Assembly (NCBI GenBank): GCA_015227615.1
Contig: JAALGZ010000026.1
Coordinates: 372,001-436,000, forward strand
Source: Labyrinthula sp. Ha
Taxonomy: Eukaryota; Sar; Bigyra; Labyrinthulida; Labyrinthulaceae
Direction: 5' to 3'
DNA length: 64,000 nt
This document shows positions 22,001-34,540 of this stretch, one piece after another (position 1 is the stretch's first letter; each line of letters begins with the position of its first letter). Both the position numbers and the translations under genes were made by a program. The notes under the pieces were generated by a model, which saw only the letters and a list, made by a program, of their open reading frames with translations, did not search any database and was not told where the DNA came from.

Positions 22001-23980
22001 TTTTGGAAACTGAAGCAGAATTGGTATCCGAGACTTGCTACTGTGGAGAGAAATATTTTGTTTCTGACTAAAATATATGCTGTGAAGTATTGTATTAGAA
22101 GAATAATGTATACTCTCACTTCTTTCTTCCATATCCTATTTCTAATATTCTTACTCTACATTCGCATCTGTACTCAACGGCAACCAATCTATAACCTTTT
22201 GGTACAAATGACCTGTAGTGGGTTAGATAGATATATCTTTAGGGTTATTCAGTCCCTTCACGTGTGTAAGGCTCCACAATGGTCCTCTGAAAACTTGTCT
22301 AGAGAATAAATATTTTCTTTCGGTAGCTGGTTTGGTCTCTGGTTGACGAGCTTTTCTTGCAGTATTTTCTCCGCGGACTGGTTAAAAATTTAGGTTTATA
22401 TGTGTGTTGTGCACTTGTAGAACACAAGAATGATCATAGTCAATACCAAGTTCGACAGTCCATATGCTAAAATTACAAATTTTGTGTCTGTCCTCGAACT
22501 AGAAACTGTATATTATTGTTCTTAATTCCCAGATAACCAGGGTTCCGTTCCATTGAAAGGAAAATTCATCGATGTTAGTAACCAAGTTAGTCTATTTTTT
22601 GCAGCTTAAGTCCGTGTACAGCTTCATATTATTTTCTTTCATGTTCTTCTTGAACCTAAGTGCCATGTCTTTATCGATCAGGGGATTGTTAACAATAAAG
22701 TATGTCATTCTCAAGATTTTGAGTGCTGGTTTCTGAAAACATGCAAAGAGTTGATTGACAATTAAGGCGATGTCTTGTTTCACGGATCTCCAAATATGGA
22801 GCAAGGAGCGAAAAATCCTTTGGTATTCGGATTTGTTCATTTCTTCTCAATTTGAAGTCGGATAAAACCCTGATTGCATAAAGGTCTACTTTCTTTTGTC
22901 CCGGTAAACTCCAAGTATCGATTAAGTTTATTTTATAGTTGCCAATCGCTAATTTTACTTTGGAACTTACCTTTGATATCTCGAAAATGGTAAATTTGGT
23001 GACATCATTTATAGAATTTATCTCTTTGTTTTCGAAGTTTGTCCGTTCTTGCATTTCCATCTTCACATTTTGACAAGAAATCAACAAAGCAGCAACATAT
23101 ACGACAATAAGCAAGTGGCCATGCGGCCCTCTATGTGCCTGAATAAGCTGCTCTCGACCATTTATTTTTCGAATGTTCCTTCTAATATTATTTTATTGAG
23201 CTCGCAGTATGACGCTTTAGAAGATTCTGTCATCCCATATATATATATATAACTTTCTTCGACACCCACGTACAATTCTTCCTGTCTTTGTTATATATAT
23301 ACTAATCAACCGGAAGAAACTTTCATGAGGAAGAAAAGCATTCAAGAATATATTTTACACATCCAATTGTACCAAATGGAAATGACGAAACGTTGAATGA
23401 GCTATGAATATTCTGATTCGCTGAAAGCTCCCCACAGGAGAGTAACTCTATGTACCTGAGTCCATTATCTTACCGCTAGTTGCATTCCTGATCTTGTTTA
23501 CGTCTCGTTCATTGATATTATCAAACTTCTTGACAAATTTTTAAACAGAGCTACATATTTGTTTCTCTTAGGTACTTTGAAGATATGAATTCTTGAGCAG
23601 TATGTTACTTGTATGAATATATTTAATGCTGTTACAATATCTTCTCTCGAATGATTTTATTGCTTCAAAATAGTTAGAATGTGACTTTCCTTTGATATGA
23701 ATATTGATGTCGAAAACATGGAATCAGTTCAAATCCAAGTTTTTGCTTTTAATGTTAGAATGATGTTATTGATAATTGTATTATTTTATAATTTTGCATA
23801 GCTTAAATTAAGAATAGGTGTTTCAACAACTATATTTTCTTATCCTTTTTACAATATTAATAAAAATACAAAGGAAATTACTTATTTCCCTCCTCATATA
23901 AAGATTCGTATTCAACAGCTTAACAATCAGCTGCAAAAGCTCTGTATTATTTCCCTAAAAATAGAATACATGGATGATAA
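22001..23980. other. Unassigned; possible BEL/Pao-like protease remnant on the minus strand at 22600-23114
   Basis: A minus-strand open stretch of about 140 codons (22689-23114) contains VDLYAIRVLSDFKLRRNEQI and LLAPYLEIRETRH, loosely like the C-terminal half of BEL/Pao aspartic proteases. The remaining sequence shows nothing I can name. A short AT dinucleotide run sits near 23237-23250. If the call is right this is an old fossil fragment. Confidence 0.25.
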
Positions 23981-23984
23981 TATC

Positions 23985-24925
23985 TGCAAACTTACCCCCC
24001 CCCCCGGCAATATAGAAACTGGATTATTGGAGTTGAAGGCTAATTTCGAAAAGAGCGAGTTTGACCCCTGAGTCTTTAAGGATGAGTCGTGTGAAAAATT
24101 TTTAGCTCGAAAATCAAAGAGGTCTCAAAATAAAATTGATAAAACTTAAGCACATATTATTTACCAAAATTTTTCAGAGAAACTTATCGACGCTGCAGGT
24201 GACATTGAATATCCTAATGCTCTCTATGAGAGAATCAAACATATGTATTCCGCAGAAGCTTCTTTGAAAGATTTAGATTGTGGGAATTCCTTACAAATCC
24301 CCAAGACAAATATCTTGGGAAAGAACTAAAAAACTGGACATAAACCAGGCACGCTATCAAAAGATAACAAGAAACCTGAATGGTGGAGAAAATATATCTT
24401 GGACTATGAGGATACTAGAATATTCATTAGTTGATTTGTTACAGTAACAGCTTAGATTACATATCACCTTGAGAGAATACTATGCGATTTTGAAAGAACT
24501 AAGGTTCATTGCTGAAAAAAATAGATAGCTCAAAGCAACCTAGTAATAATTCAAATGCTTTCTCCAAAAAAACTGAGGAAGAGCTACACAGGTGCTAGAG
24601 AACCAACCATGTTAACAAGAACTACACAGAATATTGCTACCACATCTTATGTAAATCCGAAATGCATTTCGCACTAACATTTCTAAGAAATAGTGGAAAT
24701 AAGAAAAACAAAGACGCAAACTCGATAGGTGTAGCTAAATAAGGAGAAGAAACTCAATAACCTGAAAGCTTGGAAATAAGATCACAAGAATCCTACGAGT
24801 CAGAAGATGAAACAGAAACTGACTATGATGTAACTTTAGATACTCTAGAACTAGTTCTAAATACAATAGAAAAGAGTAAAAATATAATACCATCCATCGT
24901 AGATTCATAAGCAAGTAGCCGCGTA
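23985..24925 (+). mobile_element. Copia-C fossil, 5' part (Gag and start of protease), split by Gypsy-A
   Basis: Coding-like Gag text (ETGLLELKANFEKSEFDP near 24011; FSEKLIDAAGDIEYPNALYE near 24170-24230) leads to an acidic stretch and an aspartic-protease motif at about 24890-24925, where Gypsy-A has inserted. The continuation lies at 32871. LTRs were not identified. Broken and old. Confidence 0.6.
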
Positions 24926-25398
24926 TGAAGTGCTAGTATAGGTATCTACTTGTTTATAATATTTTTTTTTGTAAGTTTTCTTTGTCTTTTAATTGTCTTA
25001 AAATTTCGATCTAAATCTTCTGATTCTTCTCTTCAAATTCGCTAGGAAAAGTCGACACGAGTTCTTTTCTTTCTTTTCAACTGTTAAGTTAGTGTCTGCT
25101 TAGTACTACCACTAAAACTTCTAACTGAAACAATTTCTACAGCTAACTAATACACTATTATATTCTAGTTTTTATACTGCAGTTTCCTGTATTTTTCTTA
25201 CATCTTCTTACCGGTATTCTTCCAATTAGCTGTATTTATAATTTGAAATACACATCACATGATTACATTCGCCATTCCACGTCATCTCTTTAAATACAGA
25301 TGTCGAATTACAAACTTCGTAAATATAATAAACCGCAAAACAGTCGCCCACAAAACCTACGAGCGCGAACACATACCGAACTTCTACATATATTCGCA
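24926..25398 (-). repeat. Gypsy-A LTR (3' in element orientation)
   Basis: Matches 32397-32868. On the plus strand it begins TGAAGTGCTAG and ends TATTCGCA. A purine-rich tract (minus strand AGAAGGGATCAG) lies next to it at 25399-25410. Confidence 0.93.
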
Positions 25399-25499
25399 CT
25401 GATCCCTTCTAAAACGCGATTCCTTCCTAATTTATCCCTTTCTCCCAATCAAATGGCACTGCAAATGTCCATCAACCTTTTCTACAACCCCAATACCCC

Positions 25500-26263
25500 T
25501 CAAAAATCTCCAACTTTCTGACTCCTGGATTTAACTTCTCCAATACTCCATATGCTTCTCAAGGCTTTCGACTTTGTTGGAGAACGGTAGAAACGATGGC
25601 ATCTGAACTTCTCTGTTTGGCCAGAACTGGACTTCCTTTAACACCCATGAGCATGATTTCTTTGGGATGCCTCAAATACTGACCCTGTGAAGTTTTCTGA
25701 TAACAATTCTTGGCCCTTTTGCTCCAGATGACATATTCTACTAACCGGAAGCCTTGGTTACTCATCAAGTTCCTCTCAACATCTATTTTATTATTGGTCG
25801 CCCACAATCCTACAACACCATCCTTCACAAGTTGCCCAAATGATATGTTAAGAAGCTCCTTTTCTGTTAAAGTAGGATACTTTATAGTGAGCCCTTTGGT
25901 GGGACTTGATGAGACTTGATTTTCCCACGGCGAATTTATCATCAAAACCCCAAACTTGCCAAAAGATGTTAGGTCCTGGCATCTTATGTCCCCGATCTTT
26001 AACTTGCTTCCAGCTGGCTGCCTCCACAACACAAGGTCCTTAAACATACCTTCTCTTTTATACTTAATAGTGAAATACAAATCATCAGGGGAGCCAAAGA
26101 TGGACCACTCAAAACCTTCAGGGCCACTTTCTAATAGGTTGGACAATTTAGAACAATATCTCCTCCTCGCAACTACCTTCAGCTTCTCGTTTTCTAACAA
26201 CTCTTCCCACTTATCTAAAACTGTTGTAACTTCTACCCTCTTTAACTTCGAAATTATTTCCAA
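25500..26263 (-). pseudogene. Gypsy-A MT-A70 (METTL3/IME4-like) methyltransferase domain
   Basis: The minus-strand open stretch 26263-25559 (234 codons) is an MT-A70 domain. Landmarks by residue of that stretch: IGDIRCQDLTSFGKFGVL (90-107), NSPWENQ at the catalytic-motif position (110-116, DPPW in METTL3), KYPTLTEKELL (128-138), VGLWATNN (151-158), GFRLVEYVIWSK (171-182), GQYLRHPKEIMLMGVKGSP (194-212), SDAIVSTVLQQSRKP (220-234). Similarity to the family C-terminus (RKLE.F) goes on to about 25500. The GDIR..DL and GKFGV spacing is closest to METTL3, the catalytic subunit of the mRNA m6A writer. It lies downstream of integrase and protease, directly before the 3' LTR, and has no ATG at its start, as expected for part of a polyprotein. 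The same domain is in Gypsy-B. Family call is firm; activity is unknown. Confidence 0.92.
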
Positions 26264-26329
26264 TTTACATTGAGATCGATTTTTTAATAATTATAGAGGG
26301 CTGATTTTTATTTCTCTAAGCCAATTTTT

Positions 26330-26640
26330 CCCAGAATAAACTTATTTGTGGTGCAACTTAGGACATAAAAACGTGTCTACGGAAGCTCAAGAAGTATTCC
26401 TTCCCCTTTTAGACGACAGTGGGCTTTCACATAGCCTATAATATCAATCTGAGCACCGGAAACTCCTTTACATCTCGGGGCCTTTTTATGCAGTTCATCA
26501 TTCTTATATATGGTTAATCCTCCCACTAAATTTTTACCAACGCAACTTTGCCACGCTCCACTATCAAGAAGAACATTATATTTATTATTTCCAAAAATTA
26601 TCTTTTAAACGGATGATCTACTATGATTTGCTTCTACTTC
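26330..26640 (-). pseudogene. Gypsy-A retropepsin-like aspartic protease, located after integrase
   Basis: The minus strand shows YNVLLDSGAWQSCVGKNLV (about 26595-26540), GAQIDIIGYVKAHCRL (about 26460-26410) and FYVLSCTTNKFILG (about 26370-26330): active-site DSGA, a middle glycine-rich strand and the terminal ILG motif of retropepsins. In known Ty3/Gypsy elements the protease precedes RT; here no protease is seen between Gag and RT, and this one sits between the integrase tail and the methyltransferase. The same position is used in Gypsy-B. Confidence 0.75.
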
Positions 26641-27043
26641 CAAAACATCTATCTCTTTTCTATCTTGATTTTTAAAAAGTTTGACAATCTTGGAAATATC
26701 TTCAATACGTAGCTGGCTGTTTGAAACTTGTTCTATCAAAAGCAATGGTATTTTCTCCTTTTCTTTCCCAACTTTTGATATTGATGCAGATCGGACCAGG
26801 TCCTTCTTCTGATTTTCTTTAATTCTTATTTAGTCAATTGGACTCCATTATTTATTATCACCCCTTTTCTTCTAAAGACTGCTCTCTTCTTATCGTTGTA
26901 AGTCTTTACGATTTCTAAAGATATCTTGAGTCCATGAAACTCGTAAAGACGTTGGCTTCCTATCGCAACTTTACCATATTCAACTAATTGAGACCTTGTT
27001 TTCCAAGTAAATATCTTTCTCTCAAAATGGGTTCCGATTTTCC

Positions 27044-27343
27044 TTAACCAAATACATAAACGTAATATTGAAGAGTTTCCTTCTCATAACTATTCCAGCC
27101 TTTGGACCTACTTAATCCTGGATACACTTGATCATTCAGAAGTTTTAAATATTGAGGGTATTTTATTTTTTTCCAGGCCTCAGTTATCCAATCAGAATTT
27201 TTAAACTGCGTTGCTTCTCGAAGTAATTTTACTTCTGTCTCTTCTACTACTATTGCTTTCCTTTTATATACTTCATAGGCTGACGTGAAATCTTCGTCGT
27301 CATTTTGATGTTGATTAAGACACTTCTGAACTACACGAGGCAC
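27044..27343 (-). pseudogene. Gypsy-A conserved segment of unknown function between chromodomain and protease
   Basis: Contains DWITEAWKKIKYPQYLKLLN and VYPGLSRSKGWNSYEKE. Closely related text (LKLLNDHVYPGLSRSKGWN) occurs at the same place in Gypsy-B near 55850-55920. I recognise no known domain; conservation in both copies suggests a real part of the polyprotein. Confidence 0.6.
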
Positions 27344-27359
27344 ATCTTCAAATAATAGC

Positions 27360-28561
27360 TGCAGGCCCTGCCAGTTTGCATCCTTTCTGGGGAATCCCTT
27401 CTACCAGACGAGTGCCTCGAATCCTCCGACAGACCCCCTAATATCTAGAAGGTTATGCACTTCATATACTCCCTGGTTGTAATAAAAAACAGCCTTAGCC
27501 TGATCCGATATTCTAAAATCGGTGGGTTGAGCTTCATAGAGACCGAGTCTCTGAGCATGAGCAACGTAATTTTTGCCATCTATGCTCTTTACTCTATAGG
27601 TAGTAGTACCTAGAATATCTGTTACTACATATGGACCCAACCATCTTAGATGCAATTTACCTTGGGCTCTTTGAGTACCTATATTACTCATAAGTACAAA
27701 ATCTCCTGGCGCAAATTGCACTTGAGAAGATTTGAACTTTCGGTTTACATATTCTCTTTTTCTCCTTCTATCTTCTACTATAATTGGAAATATTTCTGTT
27801 CTCCTTTTCTCTATTTCTGACAATAATTTATGACATAGATTAATGAAACGAGCTCGATCTTTTGGAAAAACAGTTTTATTTAATGAATTTATTAATGGGA
27901 AAGGTTTCAATTCTCTAGCTGGCTCGACTACCATCTCGTTTTTCCTACCGAAGATGGACGTCAGCTCATTAGGTGTGAAGCCTTTTCGAGTTGGTGTGTT
28001 GCTTATTACATCTGTGACCAGGTCTACGAGCTCATACCATCGGTCTCGGTCAAGATTATATTCGCTGCAAAGTTGTCTGAGATATCTTAAAACATATCTA
28101 TTCATCACTTCAATGGAGCCATTGCTCCAAGGTGAATGCACCACTGAAAAATGGTGTTGCCCACCATAGATAGAATTAAATTCCGAAACAATCTGGTTGC
28201 AGAAATGAGACCCGTTATCAGTGGAGAGTTTGAAACGAACAGGCATACCATGCTCTGCTCTCCACCTAACTAGCCCCTTGACTGTAACGTGAGCACTTGG
28301 ACTTGAGTCATATATCATAAGAACTTTCCGAGATATATCTTCAACTATTACTAAGAGGTATCCCGAATATACTTTCATAAAATCAGAATGCAGCAATAGT
28401 TCAGAAGAATCAATTGCATAGGGTATCTCTTTGTATATTCTTCTTTCTAACTTTAGGTCTTTGTCGCAGTGCAGGCATAGCCTCTTTAGCTTAGAGTCTA
28501 ATATTCTGACATCTGATTTATTCGAACCTTGGAACTTATATTTACTCATAATACGAACCAC
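27360..28561 (-). pseudogene. Gypsy-A integrase with chromodomain-like C-terminus
   Basis: The Cys pair of the zinc-binding region (CLHCDKDLKLER) is followed by the DDE core: LLLHSDFMKVYSGYLLV (Asp), FKLSTDNGSHFCN (Asp) and SPWSNGSIEVMNR (Glu), then the basic RK-rich linker and FVLMSNIGTQR.QGKLHLRWLGPY region. The end, YEVHNLLDIRG..GGFEALVW followed by KGF, matches a chromodomain, which places the family with or near chromoviruses. Confidence 0.9.
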
Positions 28562-28707
28562 TTCTTCTACACTTCCATGCTTACTTATTTGATGAGCTAG
28601 TACTAAAATCTTTCTACATGCTGTGGATGCATCAAGATTTCTCCTGCTTTATTTCTGTATAACCCATCATCAGATAAACTTACATTCGGGGTTGATTTTA
28701 TTTTATC

Positions 28708-30489
28708 TTACCTTTGGAGGCTCAATAGCTCTTTAACTGAGAGGTCTTTCCACTTTATTTTATTTTTAGGAAAGTTTCTACCTACTCTGGCTTCTATGAA
28801 GGACACTGATTCTGGATCAAACCTCCATTTCTCCTGCTTATTTTCAATCAATCCTACAAATGACTGATCCTGCTCCTTACGAATATTTGCTAGTCTCTTC
28901 TTTTCCAACTCAATATCTTTCTCCCTGGCTAAAAAAGTTATTCTTTTCCAGGTAAGGTTCCAGTTGTAGTCATCCATTATTGGTATTATTTTGGTTTCAG
29001 AACCCGCAGTTGATCCCAGATATCCCCAGCGTGTAAGTAAATCTGCAAGTGCATTATACTGTCCGCCTATATGATAGACTTCAACGTCAAATTCCTGCAC
29101 TGTCAAGATCCACCTCTGAATCCTGTCAAAAGAAGATTGTTTCAAGTCTCTTGGGCTACTCATAAGGTGCTTCACATTCATATGATCGGTAAATATTTTT
29201 ATTTTTCTAGCAACATTTATTAGTAAAAAACGATATCTTCGAAGAGTGTGGATGATGGGGTATATTTCTTTATCTGTTATTGACCAGAACCTTGACAACT
29301 GAGTAAATTCTCCGCTGACGAATAATATTGGCTCCCATCCATCTCCCGAAAAGCTAGCTAAAACACTGGACCAATATTTATCACTGGCATCAGTAAAGAT
29401 ACCCATCTGGCCATCAGCTTCAAAAATCTTCAACTTTTTCTCTTGGCATCCCTCAATTATCTGCAGAAACTTCTGGAACTCTACTTGATCTTCCTCTCTC
29501 CACCACGTCTCACTATCTACCTTCTTTCTAGCATCCTTCCCCATATTTTTCCCTTTTTCCGATATGATGTTTTCTTCAATTTCCCTCATTCTTGTATTTA
29601 AATATCCCTTATTTTTACTTAGGTTGGGCAGAGAATCTGATAGCCATGTTGATACATACACCACATCTTGAAGTTGGCCAAGGGTTTGTGTACGTGGCAG
29701 CTTTGTAATTTTTGCAAAATAACTTGAGTCACATCTCCAATGACCCTTTTCCAGGATTCTGCCACACCATTTGGTTTTCGATTGGATTAGATCGCATTTG
29801 TCCAAGTTGAGTTTGAAACTCTTCTGGATACATTTTTTTAGGAACGTTCCAAGTAATTGAAGATAACCTGAGAACGAGTTATGGTATAATAAAGTATCAT
29901 CTAACCACTGCAAGGCTCCTGATCCGAATATCGATTCTCTCTAACTATTTGTCAACACCTAATTCACCAGATTTTCTTGGTACGCCTGTGGTGTATTTCG
30001 GAACCCTTGTGGTGCCATACGCATACAGTACGTACCAAGAGGTGTCACCATACCGAAGTATTTATATGAAGCTTCTTTCATCCTCAAATAATCAAATCCC
30101 GAAAGGCCGTCAAAAGAACCGAACCAACACTCGTTCCAATTTAGCTAGCCAAGTTGTGCCACAAGGTCAATTAAACCAAGCCCTGTAGGCAGACAACACT
30201 TGTTCCCCTTCCTCAAATCTACCACCATCATATATTCTGTTGGCTTCCTTGGTTTGGGCAGCATTATCACTGGACTAGAGAAGAATGGGTTAGGTTCTTG
30301 GTAGATCATACCCATGTCAGTAAGCTCTTGTATCTTTTTCTTTAACTCTTCTAGGACAAGTTTCTTTACAGGACAAGGTTTGGACGCAAAAGTGCTGCTT
30401 GTTGGATTTATTTCAATCCTCATTGGAGTGAGGTCGTTGAATTTACATTTGGCTTCTTTGAATGCAAAAGCTGCTTTAAACTCCTTCAA
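28708..30489 (-). pseudogene. Gypsy-A reverse transcriptase and RNase H
   Basis: RT begins near 30489 (LEELKKKIQELTDMGMIYQ, SPVIMLPKPRKPTEYMMVVD) and includes the catalytic region QWLDDTLLYH near 29910. RNase H follows: MGIFTDASDKYWSSVLASF near 29400 and FWSITDKEIYPIIHTLRRYR near 29280. The tail to 28708 leads to integrase. Broken copy. Confidence 0.9.
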
Positions 30490-32345
30490 AAACTTTTTCT
30501 AACTCAGCTACCTGCTCTAAGCTCAACGCTTTAGCTTCTACCAGGTCTTGAACTTTCTTTTCTATTTTGTTGCTTAGGAACTGTTGCATTTTTGGAGTGT
30601 CAATGTGAGGTTTACTGGATGCCGCTTCCACTTCATATTCTCTTCTCAAGATTTCATCCGACAATTCATCTCGATAATGTGCGTGCTCGGCATAGCCCAG
30701 TACCTCTCCTTCCTCTCTTGGTCCTACTTCCTCCCCACTACCATCTGAAATCACTTCTGCAACCTCCCACTCTTCCATTTCTATCATGTTCATTTCTGGG
30801 ATATCGACTGGGTCTAAACTTTTCACTGTTGGAGATTCGTCATCACCAGGCACCACCACTACTCCCCCTTGACCGCCAGCTTGTGGTGCGACCTTTGGAC
30901 TCTCTTCTGATACCTCGTTCACTTGGCGCTTCTCAGATGCTCGAGGTTGCTGCTTATTTAGTTGATTATTTTGATACTGGAAATTTGGACTCCTACCATA
31001 TCCTCCTCCGGTTTCTCTCTCTTTTTCTCGTTTCTTCACCAAAGGACAATCCTGTGCATAGTGGCCGGTAGAAAAGCAATAGCAACAAAGGTTGCTTTCT
31101 CTGGAACACGCTCTTCCCTTTTCTCCAATGGCCATCCTCTGGGTACGATATGCTTCTGACGACCGTTAGCTAAAGTAATTATTCTTAAGTCGCTATTTTT
31201 AGGATAGGAAGCTGAAGAGACTGACTTTTTTACGACACTTTGCTGAATGTGATCTGGTGAACTTCTTTTGGTCTTGGAAATCTTTTGATGTTGGCGAGCA
31301 GGACTTTGAATATCCCAAGTCGAGATTGGTATCGCCGCTCTTCTCAAACCTCTCTTCAGTTGCTTGTACGTATTCCAACCCTCCTCCGTCAGTCTCCCCT
31401 TCGCCCAACTACTGCCAAAGTCGGTTGGGAGCCTCTTGATGAATTTTAGGCACGCTTCTTTTTCTATGCTCTTATTGTCAAAATGAATTCCACGAAGTAT
31501 TTTATCCGTTGCTTTCAAGAATGCTCCCATAGAAGCTGAAGGGCTTCCTAAGTTCTTCCACTGGATATTTTCTACTTCAATTATCACTATTTTGGACCTG
31601 CTACGATCCTCATTCCTGTTTATTTTTCTCAAGTACTTCAAGGTCTTAGCCTGGACTGTCATATCAAAACCTTCCTCAACCAAGTCAACCTTCACCTCGT
31701 TGGTCAAACATAAAGACAAGTATGCTACTGATAGACCGAAACGACGTCGCACCACTGCGGCCTCATAAATATCATATTCTGCGATGAACTTTGAGACTGC
31801 TGGGGGATCAAGATTTGACAAGATCGGCTTATCCTTATATCTCACCTCCCTAGTTCTACCTTTAGCCTCGTTTCTAATTAGAGTGGGCACTGGTTGAACT
31901 CCCATTTTCTCTTCTTCACTGCTGGAGCTACCGCTTGGCGAACTTTCTTCTAGATTTGGCTGCTCATGATATGGATTAAATGGTGTACGAATATTGGAAG
32001 GCCTGGTGTAGCATGCTGGACTATTTGCAGAAGATGGGTTTACACGGTGTCTTAGAAGCTCCAAGCTTTGTCTTATCTCTTCCCATTCCTGCCTTGACAA
32101 AGTGACTGTAGCACCTTGTACCCCCCCCCCCCTTCTGGGGTGGGATTTACTACTGCTGAATCAGTTGATATTCTACCCTCAACTGGTTGGTTTTCTTCTA
32201 CTATTGATGTGCTAGTTGCTACCGAAATATTATTTGGTTCTTCCACTCTTTCTTCTGTATTTGTAGGGGCGGTTTCACCAGTTCTACGTTTGCTGGCACC
32301 GGTTCTCAATCTACTGGATCTTCTTAACGTTCTTCCTTCACTCAT
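30476..32345 (-). pseudogene. Gypsy-A Gag polyprotein region with CCHC zinc knuckle
   Basis: Starts with a basic, Ser/Thr-rich segment near 32345 (LRRSSRLRTGASKRRTG), then an alpha-helical Gag core with RYKDKPILSNLDPPAVSKFI near 31845 shared with Gypsy-B, and the zinc knuckle CCYCFSTGHYAQDC near 31085-31045. An acidic stretch joins Gag to RT with no protease in between. A C/G homopolymer (32121-32132) interrupts the region. Confidence 0.85.
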
Positions 32346-32396
32346 AATTTACTACTTTTATTATTGTTGGCACTTCTAATCTTATTGAATTCAATA

Positions 32397-32868
32397 TGGA
32401 GTGCCAGTATAGGTATCTACTTGCTTAGAATATTCTTCTTGTAAGTTTTCTTTGAATTTTAATTGTCTTAAAATTTTGATCTAAATCTTCTGATTCTTCT
32501 CTTCAAATTCGCTAGGAAAAGTCGACACGAGTTCTTTTCTTTCTTTTCAACTGTTAAGTTAGTGTCTGCTTAGTACTACCACTAAAGCTTCTAACTGAAA
32601 CAGTTTTTACAGCTAACTAATACACAATTATATTCTAGTTTTTATACTGCAGTTTCCTGTATTTTTCTTTCATCTTCTTACCGGTATTCTTCCAATTACC
32701 TGTATTTATAATTTGAAATACACATCACGTGATTACATTCGCCATTCCACGTCATCACTTTAAATACAGATGTCGAAATACAAACTTCGTAAATATAATA
32801 AGCCGCAAAACAATCGTCCACAAAACCTACGAGCGCGAAAATATACCGAACTTCTACATATATCCACA
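32397..32868 (-). repeat. Gypsy-A LTR (5' in element orientation)
   Basis: Pairs with 24926-25398; about 30 differences over 470 bp by eye, including a small indel in a T-run. Confidence 0.93.
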
Positions 32869-32870
32869 TC

Positions 32871-34540
32871 GCGTATTACCATAAAGATATATTAATATAA
32901 TTTTTTAAATAAAAGTTGCTCAACATGTGAACGTGAAAGTAGTGGAAAGGGCGTTACCAATAACCAGAACAGCTTCGTTCAAGATAAAAACTGATATGAA
33001 TAAAATTCTGGTTTTCAAAGATGTAATTATTCTCGATACTGATACTTGTTTAATAAGGTTTGGAAACTGGCTAGAGAAGTATTTCAAAATAAGCACTAAA
33101 CATAAGAATTTTATTTTTTGTAAATTAAGATAATAAAATAGTTTTAACTGCAAAGAAAGAAGCAAATAGAGTCTTCAAAACAAGAACAGAATTCAGTGAC
33201 AACGAGAAAATGTTTACAATTTTTGAAATAGAACATTGCCAAAAAATTTTTGGTCATCCATCAATAAACAAATTGAAAATACTTTAAGCCTTCATAACAT
33301 AAAAAACAAGAGTTTCAAATATAGTAAGTTGTGACGTTTCTTTAAAAACCCAGCAAAGAATAACACCTGTGCATAAATAAAAAATAAAAAAGCCGGAAAA
33401 CCTTTATAAAGTACATATTGAGACACGGCAAATTCAGCAGAAAGGCAACAATCGGAGAGCACTATTTTATTGCTATATCAGATAGATTAATTAAAATAGA
33501 TACATAGGAAACTTAACCTTAAAAGATCATATTTTACAGAATCTAAAAGCATTTGAAAAATATAAAAAGATTGTGTGAGTATAGGATAAAAGAAGTAAAC
33601 ATCGATCAAGGAACATAGTTTAAGAACTTATTTCTGGAAGCATATTTTAATAAAGAAGGGACCCGTTATACGTTCAGTCCTCTTTACTTACCAGAAGCCA
33701 GTGTGATCGCAAAAAAAGAAAATATTGCAATAGTACAGCTTCTTATAGCGCTTATTTGCGACTCTCACTTTCAGAAAAATATTTGATTTATGCGAGAAAA
33801 TACGGTGCCATTATCAGTAAAAACATTTAAACTTCTTCCAATGAGAAACCTCCTTTCTATATCTTACTCAAGAAAAAGCCATAACTAAGATATTTTCCGT
33901 TTTTGGTTAGAGAATAAAACGTAAAATTAGAAATCCTCAGAAAAATTTCTCTGCAAGATTCAAAAGAAAGGAATAAATTTATGAATGAAAAATACTATAG
34001 CTGAGCAAATCATTATACCTGATGTAAAAAGAATAAAAGTGTTAATATTGGGTTTTCGTTCGTTGGCGAGAAGCCTACTTAGCAAATATTAAAAAAAAAG
34101 AATAGTATACTCTGGATCCTCAAATACAATTTGATAATATAAGAAACAAAGAAAACACAGATATTCAAGCAGATTGGGTCAGAAGCAGTAACACGAAGAA
34201 GTAATCAGCTGACAAATACGTTTCCAAAAAAGCGAAACTTACATCCTTTGTTGAGGAAGCCTATGCATCTTTACTGAATCCATCTCAAATTTTCCTTTTA
34301 TCTCAGAGAAAAAAAGGATCGGTACCTGAAAGTTATTATCAAACAAAGAGATTTACGGAGAGCAAGCAATGTTATCAAGCCTATGAGAAGGGACTCAGGA
34401 AGCTAGAAGCAATAGATGGCTTCCCAAGAGTCCAAGTAAGTCAAACATGGCAAGGAGTTGAAGCGGTGAAACTTCTTGGGTTATATTCTAATAAATATGT
34501 TAATGTCTAAAAACAACTCATATATAAGGTGAGGGTAGCT
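32871..34540 (+). mobile_element. Copia-C fossil, 3' part (protease end, pre-integrase, integrase remnants)
   Basis: Resumes directly after Gypsy-A. VNVKVVERALPITRTASFKI near 32930-32985 matches the region after the Copia protease active site. FEIEHCQKIFGHPSINKLK near 33220-33280 is the GAG-pre-integrase block, and integrase-like remnants (NLYKVHIETRQI near 33400) follow. RT was not found with confidence. The right end is not defined. Old and badly broken. Confidence 0.6.

Larger units (their letters stand above)
24926..32868 (-). mobile_element. Gypsy-A: Ty3/Gypsy LTR retrotransposon carrying an MT-A70 methyltransferase domain
   Basis: About 7.9 kb, minus strand, LTRs of about 470 bp at both ends (roughly 94 percent identical by eye). 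The internal order on the minus strand is Gag with zinc knuckle, RT, RNase H, integrase with chromodomain-like tail, an unidentified conserved segment, aspartic protease, MT-A70 methyltransferase. GCGTA flanks the element (24921-24925 and 32871-32875), a target-site duplication; both flanks read as one Copia protease region, so the insertion is into Copia-C. The layout is complete but the copy is broken, with about five to ten interruptions. It is the younger of the two related Gypsy copies in the window. Confidence 0.95.

Noticed and set aside
25500-26263. Host METTL3 gene lying by chance between retroelement parts
   Set aside because: A second diverged Gypsy copy has the same domain at the same place and orientation, between protease and 3' LTR.
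30592-31071. Plus-strand open frame of 159 codons
   Set aside because: Antisense shadow of the Gypsy-A Gag zinc-knuckle and acidic region.
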